In this document: positions 28,422 through 40,487 of the stretch, in pieces | How the letters are laid out: the number at the start of each line of letters is the position of its first letter | How positions within the stretch are numbered: the stretch's first letter is position 1 | NCBI GenBank assembly: GCA_024707145.1 | Contig: JANQAI010000001.1 | Location: 312,501-376,500, forward strand | From: Magnetospirillum sp. | GTDB taxonomy: Bacteria > Pseudomonadota > Alphaproteobacteria > Rhodospirillales > Magnetospirillaceae | Length of the DNA stretch: 64,000 nucleotides | Reading direction: 5' to 3' | Made by a program: the position numbers and the translations under genes | Notes under the pieces: model-generated | The model's input: the letters and a program-made list of their open reading frames with translations, nothing else | Databases searched by the model: none | What the model was told of the DNA's origin: nothing

Positions 28422-29100
28422 TCAGTCCCGTCCGACCACCGCGTCGGCGATGTGGCGGAAGTCGTCCACCACCAGATCGGCGCCCAGGCTCCGATACCGG
28501 CGTGCGGGAATAACCGAAGGTGACTACGATGCAGGGGACCTGCGCGCCCTTGGCGGCCAGCACGTCGTTGACGGAATCGCCCACCATCACCGCTTCGTCG
28601 CGGGCGACCCCCAGGCGGTCGAGCACGGTATCCACGTGGACGGGGCTGGGCTTCAGCGCCGGGGTGTCGTCGCCGCCCACCACCACCGCGAAATAATGGT
28701 CCAGCTCCAGCGCCTGCAGGATTTCGTGGGTGGCGGCGGTGGGTTTGTTGGTGCACACCGCCAGCACGAGGCCCTTATCCTTCAGCCGGGCCAGCGTTTC
28801 GGCGACATGGGGAAAGGGGCGGGTCAGCGTGGTGGCGTTGGCCTCGTAGAACGCCAGGAAGCGGGAAAGGACGGCGGCCGCGCCCACGGCCGGCATGCCG
28901 CCCCGGGCGGCGAAGGCACGCTCCATCAGGGTGTGGGCGCCGTCGCCCACCATGGGGCCGACCTCGGCCTCGGTCACGGCATCGCGGCCTTCCTCGGCCA
29001 GGATGTGGTTGACCGCGCTGGTCAGGTCGGGAAGCGAGTGAATCAGGGTGCCGTCGAGATCGAACAGGACGGCACGCTTGGCCTGACGCATTGAAACCAT
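28422..29100 (-). CDS. gph: Phosphoglycolate phosphatase, HAD superfamily (frame broken as read)
   Basis: About 226 aa after joining. The HAD nucleophile motif AVLFDLDGTLIHSLPDL, CTNKPT (motif II Thr/Lys region) and VMVGDSVNDVLAAKGA (motif IV) are clear. It would hydrolyse 2-phosphoglycolate. The frame breaks at ~28486, where GAGCTG reads GAGCCTG on the coding strand; correction gives TPVSELGADLVVDDFRHIAD. The start is uncertain: ATG 29100 and ATG 29091 both lack a strong ribosome site. It is divergent from glmU. Confidence 0.85.
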
Positions 29101-29185
29101 CCGCAACAAAGATTGACTGGCTCGGAAGCCGCCTTTGTGGCACCTTCCCGCCGCAACCGCAACAGATTGGGTATACCGGTTCGGC

Positions 29186-30535
29186 ATGGCTACCTCGCAG
29201 CTCGCTGTCATCGTCCTTGCCGCCGGCATGGGCACCCGCATGAAATCGGACCTGCCCAAGGTCATGCATCCCTTGGCCGGGCGCCCCATGGTCCAACACC
29301 TCATGGATACGGTGTCGGGCCTCGAGCCGGACAAGGTCGTCGTCGTCGTCGGCCCCGGCATGGAGCGGGTGGCCGAGGCGGTGGCCCCGGCCCGTACCGT
29401 TGTGCAGACCGAGCGCCTGGGCACCGGCCACGCGGTCATGCAGGCGCGCGGGGAACTGGCCGACTTCACCGGCGACGTGCTGGTGCTCTATGGCGATACG
29501 CCGCTGATCACCCGCGACACCCTGGACCGCATGCTGGCCGAGCGCCGCGACGCCAAGGACCCGGCGGTGGTGGTGCTGGGCTTCAAGCCCGCCGATCCCG
29601 GCCATTACGGCCGCCTGGTGGTGGGCGCCGAGGGGCTGAAGGCCATCGTCGAATGGAAGGACGCCAGCCAGGACCAGCGCGAGATCCCGCTGTGCAATTC
29701 CGGCGTGCTGGCCATCGACGGCAAGCGCCTGTGGACCCTGGCCGAGCGCATCACCAGCGACAACGCCAAGGGCGAGTACTATCTGACCGATCTGGTGGCC
29801 CTGGCGCGCGCCGACGGCGCCACCTGCTCGTTCGTGCTGGGCGAAGAGGAAGAGCTGCTTGGCGTCAATTCCCGCGTGGAACTGGCCGCCGCCGAGGCCA
29901 TCGTGCAGAGCCGCCTGCGCAATGCCGCCATGGAAGGCGGCGCCACCCTGATCGATCCGGCCACCGTCTGGTTCGCCTGGGACACCAGGCTGGGCCGCGA
30001 CGTGGTGGTGTGGCCGCACGTGGTGTTCGGCCCCGGCGTCCAGGTGGGCGATGGCGTCATCATCAAGGGCTTCTGCCACTTCGAGCAGTGCCGCATCGAC
30101 GACGATGCCGACGTGGGCCCCTATGCCCGCCTGCGCCCCGGCGCCCAGGTGGGACCCAAGGCCCACGTGGGCAATTTCGTCGAGATCAAGAAGGCGGTGC
30201 TGGAGGAAGGGGCCAAGGTCAATCACCTGACCTATATCGGCGATGCCCGCATCGGCGCCGGCGCCAATGTGGGCGCGGGCACCATCACCTGCAATTACGA
30301 CGGCTTCAACAAATCCTTCACCGATATCGGCGCCAATGCCTTCATCGGCTCCAACTCGTCGCTGGTGGCGCCGGTCAAGATCGGCGACGGCGCCATCGTC
30401 GGCGCCGGTTCGGTGGTTACCCGCGAGGTGGGCCCCGGCGCCCTGGCGGTGGCCCGCTCCACCCAAATGGAGCTCTCCGGCTGGGCCGACCGCTTCCGCG
30501 AGAAGAAGCGGGCGGAAAAGACCCCGGGCAAGTAA
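29186..30535 (+). CDS. glmU: Bifunctional N-acetylglucosamine-1-phosphate uridyltransferase / glucosamine-1-phosphate acetyltransferase
   Basis: 449 aa. The N-terminal nucleotidyltransferase has LAAGMGTRMKSDLPKVMHPL, QTERLGTGHA and LYGDTPLI. The C-terminal left-handed beta-helix has GPYARLRPG, HVGNFVEIKKA, NVGAGTITCNYDG and NAFIGSNSSLVAPV, the conserved acetyltransferase sites. It makes UDP-GlcNAc for peptidoglycan and LPS. It is followed by glmS after 28 bp in the usual glmUS order. Confidence 0.95.
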   Translation: MATSQLAVIVLAAGMGTRMKSDLPKVMHPLAGRPMVQHLMDTVSGLEPDKVVVVVGPGMERVAEAVAPARTVVQTERLGTGHAVMQARGELADFTGDVLVLYGDTPLITRDTLDRMLAERRDAKDPAVVVLGFKPADPGHYGRLVVGAEGLKAIVEWKDASQDQREIPLCNSGVLAIDGKRLWTLAERITSDNAKGEYYLTDLVALARADGATCSFVLGEEEELLGVNSRVELAAAEAIVQSRLRNAAMEGGATLIDPATVWFAWDTRLGRDVVVWPHVVFGPGVQVGDGVIIKGFCHFEQCRIDDDADVGPYARLRPGAQVGPKAHVGNFVEIKKAVLEEGAKVNHLTYIGDARIGAGANVGAGTITCNYDGFNKSFTDIGANAFIGSNSSLVAPVKIGDGAIVGAGSVVTREVGPGALAVARSTQMELSGWADRFREKKRAEKTPGK

Positions 30536-30563
30536 ACTCCGTCGGTTCAAGGAGTCTCAGGAT

Positions 30564-32387
<1,824 letters not shown>

Positions 32388-32391
32388 CGAG

Positions 32392-32406
32392 GCCGGCATA
32401 GCCGGC
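32392..32406 (+). terminator. Short hairpin after glmS
   Basis: GCCGGC-ATA-GCCGGC directly follows the glmS stop. It is only a 6-bp stem and has no T-run; the transposon end begins 7 bp further on, so any original T-tract may have been displaced to the far side of the element. Confidence 0.3.
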
Positions 32407-32412
32407 TCGCCA

Positions 32413-32478
32413 TATCCGGTGACGTTAATCAATCATACTCGACGTTAATGTATCATACTGGACGTTAATCTATCATAC
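32413..32478. repeat. Transposon right end with three contiguous TnsB-type binding repeats
   Basis: Three direct 20-bp repeats follow the tip: 32419-32438, 32439-32458 and 32459-32478. The shared core is GACGTTAAT-2 bp-ATCATAC. Tn7 right ends carry closely packed TnsB sites, and the left end carries spaced ones; this matches. They also overlap the probable tnsA promoter, so TnsB could autoregulate the operon. Confidence 0.85.
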
Positions 32479-32576
32479 CGGGGCGCCTGACAGAGAGATC
32501 TGGGGGCGCTCCTTGCACTTTCGGTTGAGGCCAGCCTATCCTTGTGCGGATGGGCCGACAGGCCGAGGGTGTCCCG

Positions 32577-33431
32577 ATGGCGCGGCGGAAGTATTCCGTG
32601 GACGAAGCGTTGATCGCCCGCTACCGCAAGGAAGGGCGCGGGACAGGCTTTGGAGCTGATTACTTGCCCTGGCTGGAAATAGGCGACGTTCCTTCGCTGG
32701 GCCGATCCCATCGCCTGCGCGGGGCCAAGACCGGGCGCGTCCACCACTTTCTCTCGGATATCGAAGTCGCGCTGTTCTACGTGCTCGACTGGCATGACGC
32801 GGTGAGCGACATCCGCGAGCAATTCCCCCTGGACCGTGACGAGACGCAGGAGATCGCAAGGCGGCAAGGGGTGGGTTACCCCGTGGATCGCCATACCCGC
32901 GTACCGTTGGTCATGACCACGGACTTCCTGGTGGACTTCTCCATTGATAGTTCGACGCGGCGCGTCGCCTATGCGGTAAAGCCCTCCAAAGCCCTGACGA
33001 ACGCGCGAACTGCTGTACGGACCGCCGAGAAGTTGGAGATCGAGCGGCTTTATTGGCTGGGTAAAGGGGTGCCCTGGGGGATCGTGACGGAGGGGGAAAT
33101 CTCCAAACCCCTGGTTCGGAACATTTCCTGGGTCCATTCCTACCGGGATGTCGAGGGATTCAATAATCAACCCTATCCGGGATATCTGGCCGAAAAAGCG
33201 GATCTGATGCTCATGGAACTGCCGTCCTGGCGGGATGCCTCGCTACGGCAGGCCTGCCAGGGGTTGGATTTGCGTTTTGCCATGCAGACGGGTACGGCCC
33301 TGCTGCTCGTGCGGCACCTGATTGCCTGCAAGCGGTTGGTCTGCGACATGACCTTGCCGTTGGACGATTCCGCTCCGGTCAGCCGCTTTCAGGTCGCGAC
33401 GGCGGTTCAAAAGGTGGGGAGGCTGGGATGA
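32577..33431 (+). CDS. tnsA: Tn7-like transposition protein TnsA (endonuclease)
   Basis: 284 aa. TnsA makes the 5'-end cuts that, with TnsB, excise Tn7. The restriction-enzyme-like core is visible: Glu in FLSDIEVALFYVLDW (about residue 60), Asp in MTTDFLVDFSID (~110) and Lys in YAVKPSKAL (~130), followed by a C-terminal helical domain (YWLGKGVPWGIVTEGEISK) that contacts TnsC in Tn7. ATG 32577 has GAGGG upstream; an in-frame start 11 codons earlier is less likely. Stop overlaps the tnsB ATG. Confidence 0.9.
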   Translation: MARRKYSVDEALIARYRKEGRGTGFGADYLPWLEIGDVPSLGRSHRLRGAKTGRVHHFLSDIEVALFYVLDWHDAVSDIREQFPLDRDETQEIARRQGVGYPVDRHTRVPLVMTTDFLVDFSIDSSTRRVAYAVKPSKALTNARTAVRTAEKLEIERLYWLGKGVPWGIVTEGEISKPLVRNISWVHSYRDVEGFNNQPYPGYLAEKADLMLMELPSWRDASLRQACQGLDLRFAMQTGTALLLVRHLIACKRLVCDMTLPLDDSAPVSRFQVATAVQKVGRLG

Positions 33432-35608
33432 CCGATCTCCTCACCAATCAACTGGTGGAAATACCGGCGGAGGGCGTGGTTCTTCGTATTCTCTGGGTCG
33501 ATCCCCTGGGGCGCGGCTATCAGGTCATCGATGTCCAATCCGACACTGCCTTTCCGGTCTTCCGAGCCTCTGGGGAACTTGCCGCCTTGATCGAAGACGG
33601 CAGTGCGCGGGTAAGCGAAACGGATCGCTGGCTGGCGCCGTTGGTGGATACCCACCTTCCGGGCCATTATCGGGTGAAGCGGGACGAGGCCTGGGACTTG
33701 ATCGCTCCCATGGTCCTGAATATTCCCGAAATTTTCAAACCCAGCGTTCGCGGCAAGGCCGTGAAGAAGCTGGTCAGCGCGGGGAAGGCGACCAAGCAGA
33801 CCATCTATCGACTGCTGCGCCGCTATTGGCAGCGCGGCATGGTCCCGAACGCCTTGTTGCCCGACTTCGCCCGCTGTGGCGCACCGAAGCAAACGCGGCG
33901 GGTTTCCGAGGAAAAGCGCAGCAAGCGGGCCGTAGATGGCGTCTACAACGTGGTGATAACACCGGAGGTCCGGGAAATCTTCCGTGCCGCTGTGACCCGC
34001 CGTTTCGCCCAAAAAAGGGCTCTGGATCTGCGTTCTTGCTACAACGAGGTGATTGGCGATCACTTTTCCGATGAAGTGGTCAACGAGCGGACGGGTGAGG
34101 TGGAGTTGGTCACTCGTATCCCTTACCCGAGCCTCCGGCAGTTCCGCTATTGGTACGAAAAAGACAACGACATCTTCCTGATCGAACGTCTGCGCCGAAA
34201 GCCCAGGGTCTACGACAAGGACATGCGGGCGATCATCGGCTCCTCGACCATCGAAACCACCGGGCCAGGCTTCCGCTATCAGATCGATGCCACCATCGGC
34301 GACGTCTATCTGGTGTCCCGCTTCGACCGCAACAAGATCATTGGGCGGCCGGTGGTGTACATCGTCATCGACGTGTTCAGTCGCATGATCACCGGCGTGT
34401 ATATCGGGTTGGAAGGCCCGTCCTGGGTGGGCGCGATGATGGCGCTGGCCAACGCCACGTCCCCCAAGGTCGAGTACTGCCAGCGCTTCGACATCATGAT
34501 CGAGGATGGCGACTGGCCCTGTGCGGCCTTGCCGGACAAGCTGCTTGGTGACCGTGGCGAGATGGCCAGCCGGAACCCGGAAGGATTGGTCAAGGCCCTA
34601 TGGGTCGGAGGAGAAGTTGCGGCGCCGTACCGGCCCGACTGGAAGGGCATCGTGGAACAACGTTTCCACATGATTCCGGCGGCCCTGAAGCCGTATGTGC
34701 CCGGCTATGTCGCTCCAGACTTCCAGGAACGGGGTGGGCAGGACTACCGGCTGGATGGCACCCTTGATCTCGACGATTTCACTGAAATTTTCCTGCGTTG
34801 CGTCCTCTATTACAACAATCACCACGTCTTGAAGGATTTTCCGCGTCCGCCCGAGATGGTCGTTGACGGCGTGCCGCCGGTTCCCAGCGAGATGTGGCAT
34901 TGGGGAATCGTACGGCGCAGCGGGTTGTTGCGCTCGTATCCGCCGGACCGTGTGCGGATGTCGCTGCTTCCAAGCGAGGATGCCACGGTGACCGCCCAAG
35001 GAATTCGCTTCTGGGGCTGTTTTTATAGCTGCTCGAAGGCGTTGGAGGAGCACTGGTTTGAACGGGCTCGGCAGAAGGGAAAGTGGAAGGTTCGGGTGTC
35101 CTACGATCCCCGTTTGATGGACGACATCTATGTTCACGAGGATGCCTTCGGGACGCAGTACGTTTCCTGCTCTTTGACCGATGCCAGCGCCGATTACCGC
35201 GGCAAGTCCCTTTGGGAAATCGAACAGTTGCGCGCCGAGGGGCGGCGCCAGATTGCCGGCCGGACCCGCGACCAGTTGGAAGGCCGTATTAATCTGAACG
35301 AGTCCATCAAGGGCACCATCGCCCGAGCGGAGAAGAAGACCGAGGCGGCGCGGGCTTTCAACACCGAGAGCGACAGCCAGCGCACCAAGGGCGTCCGCAA
35401 GAACCGCGCGGCGGAAAAGGCGGCAAATCGCCCCGAAGAAGCCTTCCGCTTTGCCAAGCCGGAACAGCCATCGGCCACGGTGCTGCAATTCCCAGGCACC
35501 CGGACCGACGACACCAGCGAGCCCGACATCACCGAGATCCTGCGCAGCCTGGGGGAGGATGGCGATGACGACAAATGGGCCCCAGGATTTCCAACTGCCC
35601 GAATATAG
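33428..35608 (+). CDS. tnsB: Tn7-like transposase TnsB (DDE recombinase)
   Basis: 726 aa. An N-terminal DNA-binding region with HTH-like segments (KATKQTIYRLLRRYWQRG near residue 120) is followed by the retroviral-integrase fold: FRYQIDATIGDVYLV (first Asp, ~residue 285), VIDVFSRMITGVYIG (second Asp region) and WKGIVEQRFHMI (Glu). A Mu-type beta-barrel domain and a charged, Lys/Arg/Glu-rich tail follow. TnsB binds the 20-bp end repeats and joins ends to target DNA. The gene appears intact. Confidence 0.92.
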   Translation: MTDLLTNQLVEIPAEGVVLRILWVDPLGRGYQVIDVQSDTAFPVFRASGELAALIEDGSARVSETDRWLAPLVDTHLPGHYRVKRDEAWDLIAPMVLNIPEIFKPSVRGKAVKKLVSAGKATKQTIYRLLRRYWQRGMVPNALLPDFARCGAPKQTRRVSEEKRSKRAVDGVYNVVITPEVREIFRAAVTRRFAQKRALDLRSCYNEVIGDHFSDEVVNERTGEVELVTRIPYPSLRQFRYWYEKDNDIFLIERLRRKPRVYDKDMRAIIGSSTIETTGPGFRYQIDATIGDVYLVSRFDRNKIIGRPVVYIVIDVFSRMITGVYIGLEGPSWVGAMMALANATSPKVEYCQRFDIMIEDGDWPCAALPDKLLGDRGEMASRNPEGLVKALWVGGEVAAPYRPDWKGIVEQRFHMIPAALKPYVPGYVAPDFQERGGQDYRLDGTLDLDDFTEIFLRCVLYYNNHHVLKDFPRPPEMVVDGVPPVPSEMWHWGIVRRSGLLRSYPPDRVRMSLLPSEDATVTAQGIRFWGCFYSCSKALEEHWFERARQKGKWKVRVSYDPRLMDDIYVHEDAFGTQYVSCSLTDASADYRGKSLWEIEQLRAEGRRQIAGRTRDQLEGRINLNESIKGTIARAEKKTEAARAFNTESDSQRTKGVRKNRAAEKAANRPEEAFRFAKPEQPSATVLQFPGTRTDDTSEPDITEILRSLGEDGDDDKWAPGFPTARI

Positions 35609-37148
35609 CGGCAACCCTTTTATCGCCAATCTGCCGCCCATTCTGTCCATGGCTGCGGCGTTAAAGGCGCTCAACGCGCCGCCGGCATTTCACGAGCGGG
35701 AACGCAGCTTCCCCGATGAATTGCGGGTGCACTGCATTCAACGCCTGAACAACTATTTCCTGCCGCTGGAGCAGCATTTGAAGCTGGAAACGGCGCTGTC
35801 GGTTCTGATCCGGCAGGGCTATGTCAGTCGGAACCCGCTGGATAAGACGTATTTTCAGCGCCTTCAGGACGGCCACGACCGGATCGTCCACAAGGATTTG
35901 CTCTTGGGGCGCCAACGAGCGCCTTCAACCGCCTCCAGTATGGCCTTGGTTGGCTGTTCTGGGATGGGCAAGAGCAGGACGGTTGAGCGTCTCCTGAACC
36001 TTTATCCGAAGATTATTTACCACGAGGCACCGTACAGCTTTTACCAGATCGTCTGGCTGAAGCTGGATTGCCCTCTCCAGGGTTCGCCAAAGCAGCTGTG
36101 CATCAGCTTCTTCCAGGCCATCGATAGCCTGTTGGGAACCAATTACATTCGGGATTATGCCGGGCCGCGCCGTGGCCTGGACGAAATGATCCGCAACATG
36201 TTCCACGTCGCCAACCTTCATGCCGTGGGCGTGCTGGTCATCGATGAAATCCAGCATCTCAATCAGACCCGCGGTGTTGGCCCAGACGTTCTGCTGAATT
36301 TCCTGGTCACGCTGGTCAACACCATCGGCATTCCTGTGCTGATTGTGGGCACGCATGGCGCCCTGTCCGTCCTCCAGGGGAATTTCCGGCAGGCGCGTCG
36401 GGCCAGCGGCTTGGGCGGCTTGGTCTGGGACAATTTGAAGCCCGACCGCACCTGGGACCACTTCGTCGAAACCATGTGGCGGTACCAGTGGACCCAGGAA
36501 GTCACACCCCTGACCGACGATCTGCGGCAGGTTCTGTACGAGGAAAGCCAGGGCATCATCGACGTGGTGGTGAAGCTCTTCATGCTGGCCCAGTTGCGCG
36601 CGATCCGCCTGCGGGCGGTGCGGCGCCGCCCCGAGCGCCTTGACCGCGAGTTGTTGCTTCAGGTGGTGGCGCAGGATTTCAAGCTGATCGCCCCCATGAT
36701 CAACGCCCTGAAGCGGGGTGACGAGCGGGCGATGGCAAAATACGATGACATTCGGCCGCTCCAGAAACACGTCCAGCAGGTGTTCGCGGATTACGCCCCG
36801 CCCATGCCTATCCGCGAGGAACCGCCAGCGGCAGAGGCGCCCCAGATCTCGCCGCGCCAGGCCCTGGCCGCCATGGGCATCGCCGACGATCTCGCCGAGG
36901 TGCTGCTGGCCCGCGCACGAGAGGACGGCGCCGACGAATTCGACCTCCTGGGGGCGGCTTTGGCGCAGTTCCAGGCCGGGAAAAAGAAGGCGGCCACGCC
37001 GAAACGCACGAAGACGAGCAAGCCGGAGGTCGATCCCCATTCCGTCCACGGCATCGTGCAAGCCAGTCTCGCCATCGAACGTTCCCCCTATGAGGCGTTG
37101 AAGGCGGCTGGGTACGTGCGCGACCCGCTCCAGGACTTGGCCGGATAG
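35565..37148 (+). CDS. tnsC: Tn7-like AAA+ regulator TnsC
   Basis: 527 aa. It links target selectors to TnsAB. Walker A ALVGCSGMGKSRTVERLLN (about residue 125), Walker B GVLVIDEIQHLNQ (~225) and a sensor stretch (VLIVGTHGALSVLQG) mark the AAA+ core. The N-terminus carries the TniB/TnsC-type segment before the P-loop and the tail is Ala/Lys-rich. The start lies within the tnsB 3' end (44-bp overlap); I chose the second of two close ATGs because GGGGGAGG is then 6-7 bp upstream. Confidence 0.9.
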   Translation: MTTNGPQDFQLPEYSGNPFIANLPPILSMAAALKALNAPPAFHERERSFPDELRVHCIQRLNNYFLPLEQHLKLETALSVLIRQGYVSRNPLDKTYFQRLQDGHDRIVHKDLLLGRQRAPSTASSMALVGCSGMGKSRTVERLLNLYPKIIYHEAPYSFYQIVWLKLDCPLQGSPKQLCISFFQAIDSLLGTNYIRDYAGPRRGLDEMIRNMFHVANLHAVGVLVIDEIQHLNQTRGVGPDVLLNFLVTLVNTIGIPVLIVGTHGALSVLQGNFRQARRASGLGGLVWDNLKPDRTWDHFVETMWRYQWTQEVTPLTDDLRQVLYEESQGIIDVVVKLFMLAQLRAIRLRAVRRRPERLDRELLLQVVAQDFKLIAPMINALKRGDERAMAKYDDIRPLQKHVQQVFADYAPPMPIREEPPAAEAPQISPRQALAAMGIADDLAEVLLARAREDGADEFDLLGAALAQFQAGKKKAATPKRTKTSKPEVDPHSVHGIVQASLAIERSPYEALKAAGYVRDPLQDLAG

Positions 37149-37156
37149 GTGCGGCC

Positions 37157-38808
37157 ATGCTGCCCTATTTCCCGCCCGCCTACTCCGACGAGCTGCTGTA
37201 CAGCCTTCTGGCGCGCTTTCATCGCCATGTGGGGGAAACCAGCCCCAAGCGGACGCTGGACGCGCTGTTCGGCAACCGCTCGGTGCGGGCCGGCGTGTTG
37301 CTCCAGGGGCATCTCCAGGCCTTGAGCGAAAGGCTGCCGCCGCATCGGGAATTGACGCCTGAGCGTCTGCTGGCGGATTCCACCCTCACCCCATACCTGA
37401 CGGCCTTCCAGCCTGCGGACGTGCGGCTGGCGGTCCGCAATGCCCTGTTCCTCGGTCATGCCGAATGGATCACCGTGCGGCTTGGTCTGGCGGCCAGTCG
37501 GGTGCAGAGGGCAACGGCCTTGCGCTATTGTCCGGCGTGCCGCTCCGAAATGCTGGTCCGGTACGGCGAACTGTACTGGCGCCGGGATCATCAGCTCCCC
37601 GGTGTCACGGTTTGTCCCGAACATGGTGTGCGCCTGCAGGACAGCACGGTTTGCCCGGGCGCCATCGGGCAGCACAGCTTCATCGCGGCTGACGAGGATA
37701 ACTGTCCCAAGGTGTCGTCGGACGCCCAGGATGACGCCTCGATCCCATGGATGGTGGCGAAACGATGCGCCCGGCTGTTGCGGTCCCCGCCGCCACCGAT
37801 GTCTCTTCGTGAATGGGGCGAGCGCTATCACCACGAACTGCGCCAGCGCGGGTTCGGCAAGGGCGACGACCGCATAGACCAGCGACGGCTAAGCCGGGAC
37901 TTCGCTTCATGGTCCGGCGAACCGGAGATGTCCGGTACTGAGACCTGGCTGGCCGCCATGGCGCGCAAGCACCGCAAGGCGTTTCACCCGCTTCAGCATG
38001 TTCTGCTGGGCCTGTTCCTCGATGCCCATGCGCCTGTGGTGGAAGATGCGCCCTTTGGCCGCGGTCCCTGGCCCTGCCGTAACCCCTTGGCCGAGCATTA
38101 TGGACAGCCGGTGGTCCAACTGGCAGGAACGCATCATGAGGGCGGCAAGCTGATCGGCCAGTTTTCCTGTTCCTGCGGCTATGTGTTCAGTCTTGCCGCC
38201 GTCCCAGGCAGCAAGCCGCGCATCCTTGATCTGGGGCCACTGTTCCGCCAACGCCTTCGGCAATTGGTTGGCGAAGGGGCTGGGCTGCGGACGACGGCCA
38301 GGGCCTTGGACGTGGAACCCGGAACCGTTCGCCGCCATGCGGAACGTCTCGGCCTGGACGCGCCATGGACTCCGCTGAAACCCCGCCCGCACGTTCCGCG
38401 ATCACCCAGGGGCTGCTTGCCTCCGGCCGCCCCCGCCAGACCCGGTGTCCAGGAGGGATTCGCCGGTGCTTGATGGTCAATTGTGCTGGGCGCTCCGGGC
38501 GGAAGCCGAGCGCATCAAGGCGCTCTCGCCGCCTACCAGGGCCTCGGCGGCGGTATTGCAGTGTCAGTTCGGTAGGCGGGACTGGCTGGCTTCGCGCTTG
38601 TCCAAATTGCCGATGACGGCCCGTGCTTTGGCCGAGGAGGCCGAAAGCGTCGAGCAGTTTCGTCTGCGGCGAATCGCCTGGGCGCTGGAAGAGTTGAGAC
38701 GTCGGAACCTGCCGATGAAGACCTGGCGATTGCGGCGTGTGGCCGGCCTGCCCGAACAGGCGTCGCCCCCTGGTCGAAGCCGCACTGAAAGCGTACGAGG
38801 GGCCATGA
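37157..38808 (+). CDS. tnsD: Tn7-like target selector TnsD (TniQ family), frame broken twice as read
   Basis: About 550 aa after joining. The N-terminal TniQ domain (LPYFPPAYSDELLYSLLARF) has a CCCH-type zinc site (CPACRSEM ... VCPEHG, residues ~128-160). The C-terminal helical DNA-binding repeats run QLCWALRAEAERIKAL to LPMKTWRLRRVAGLPE. TnsD recognises the 3' end of glmS and directs insertion just beyond it, explaining this element's position. Two extra C bases (~38382 and ~38770) break the frame; with both removed it ends LVEAALKAYEGP with TGA overlapping the tnsE ATG. Confidence 0.85.
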
Positions 38809-40423
38809 TCCGCTTCAAGCCATGGGAAGAGGAGACCGAGGATCTGGAACTGCGCTGGCTGGGCGGTTTCCGCAACGACGCCGATATGGGCTGGCAGGTG
38901 CGTGTGATCAGTCGCCGTCTGGACGCCCTGTCTCTGCGCTACGACTGGGTTCCCATCGGCCTGTTGTCGGTACTGACGCCCGGCCGTGTGGTCTCCGGTG
39001 GTGAGGTGTTGTCCACGGTGGTGACGGGCGTTCCCCTGAAATTCGACATCCCCGATCTCTCGAAGGGTTTGGAGAGAGACGCTGCCAATGTGCCCCCGGA
39101 ATTGTACTCCTTTGACCATAACTGGGGGTGGGGCCAGCGGGTGCTACGTTACCACGTCGGCGACGAGGTTTGCCTGATCCCCACCATCGAACTGGTCCGT
39201 CACCTATTCCTGCTCAACAAGCGCCTCGCCTGGGCGATCACTGACCCGGTCGGGCTGGGCAATCTGATGGTGCCGGTCATGCCCGGCATTTACACGGACC
39301 TGCACATCGACTTCACCGAGAACATGCCGCTGAAGTGTCTGGAAAGTTGGAAGCACAGGAATTCGCCTGGTTGGCTATCCATCCCGACGGTCGGCGCTGC
39401 TGGGACAGCGTCCGTCGATGCAGCCTGCGTCGCCCCTATGTCTCGCTGGAGCCGCCGCCCATCAGCACCCACATCGAATTTCGAGGCGTGAAACTGGGGA
39501 AGCACACTCTGGTGCTGGAGATCGAAAAGCTGTTTGGCCGTTCATTGCCGTGCGACAGACTGACCTATTCCCATCCCGCCGACCGGCACATCGTGCACGA
39601 CGGCACTGCCGGTGATGCCGGGCGCCCCCACAAGCGCACCACCAAGAGCGATGTGTCAGCGATCGGCGAGGGGACGCCGGAGATCGATCCACGGCTCGGC
39701 AGCCGTCGCAACCAGCACCAGAAGGCTTTGCCGCTGGTGGAGCGCTTCAGCACCTTTGACCGCGATATCCCGGTGGACCGGGTAAAAGTGCCCAAGGTCG
39801 TTGCCGCCAGGGATACACCTGCCCAGGGTGCCCACGATGGCGCCGCCAAACGCCGAACAGCGTCGACGGCATCAGTCCGGTTTCCGGTCAGCCTCAATCC
39901 GGAGGTGTCGCAAGACGGATTGCCGCCCATTGATTTCAAGCATTTGGAGCGGGCCGAGGATTATATCGGCGAAACAGCGTGGCTGGCAGCCGTGGTGCGC
40001 CGGATCGCCGTGCTGCGGCCACATATCCAGATTTCCATGTCCCATTTTTTTCTGAAGAAGGGGCGCGAGTTTTCCGAGATCGGCCGTGGCCGCCGAGCCT
40101 GTCTTGTCGCTCTGTTCCAGTTCCCCGACCGGCCGCCGGCGGTCCTAATAGACGTGGACCACACTGGCCTGCGGGGATTGGCCGCCATTATGTTGCGCTA
40201 TACCACCGAGTGCCCGTTTGCCGAGATGGAAGGCCACATCAGAACCCTGCTTGACGCCCTCGTGGATAACAGCGGGAAATGGGACCGCAAGGTCGAAGCC
40301 GATCTCCCGTCGTTCGTCATCTGCAAACGCCAGAAGAAGGTGTTGCGCCGACAGGGGGAGCGCACCCCGGATGAGATGCTGAGCGTGTGGACGGAGCGGC
40401 TGCTCAGCCGTCTGGCGGCATAG
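38805..40423 (+). CDS. tnsE: Tn7-like TnsE target selector (frame broken as read)
   Basis: About 540 aa after joining, the length of Tn7 TnsE (538). It begins MIRFKPWEEETEDLELRWLG. The C-terminal third (PVSLNPEVSQDGLPPIDFKH and YIGETAWLAAVVRRIAVLRP) resembles the conserved TnsE domain. In Tn7, TnsE with TnsABC targets lagging-strand replication and mobile plasmids through the sliding clamp. One base is missing at about 39335, where two overlapping frames must be joined. Its identity rests mainly on operon position, length and C-terminal resemblance. Confidence 0.75.
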
Positions 40424-40487
40424 GTTGCGAGAATTCGCATGGGCATGTTATTGGCGGTTGTGTCCTGTCCGCTGAAAGGCATGTCCC

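Noticed and set aside
30300..30563. glmS ribozyme/riboswitch upstream of glmS
   Set aside because: Only 28 bp separate glmU and glmS, too short for the ribozyme, and this riboswitch is not expected in alphaproteobacteria.
32413..32478. Short direct repeats as a CRISPR array
   Set aside because: The three 20-bp repeats are contiguous with no spacers and lie at a transposon end; they fit TnsB sites. No cas genes are present.
32577..40423. CRISPR-associated transposon (CAST)
   Set aside because: There is no Cas12k, Cascade gene or array; TnsD and TnsE are both present and the insertion is at the standard glmS site.
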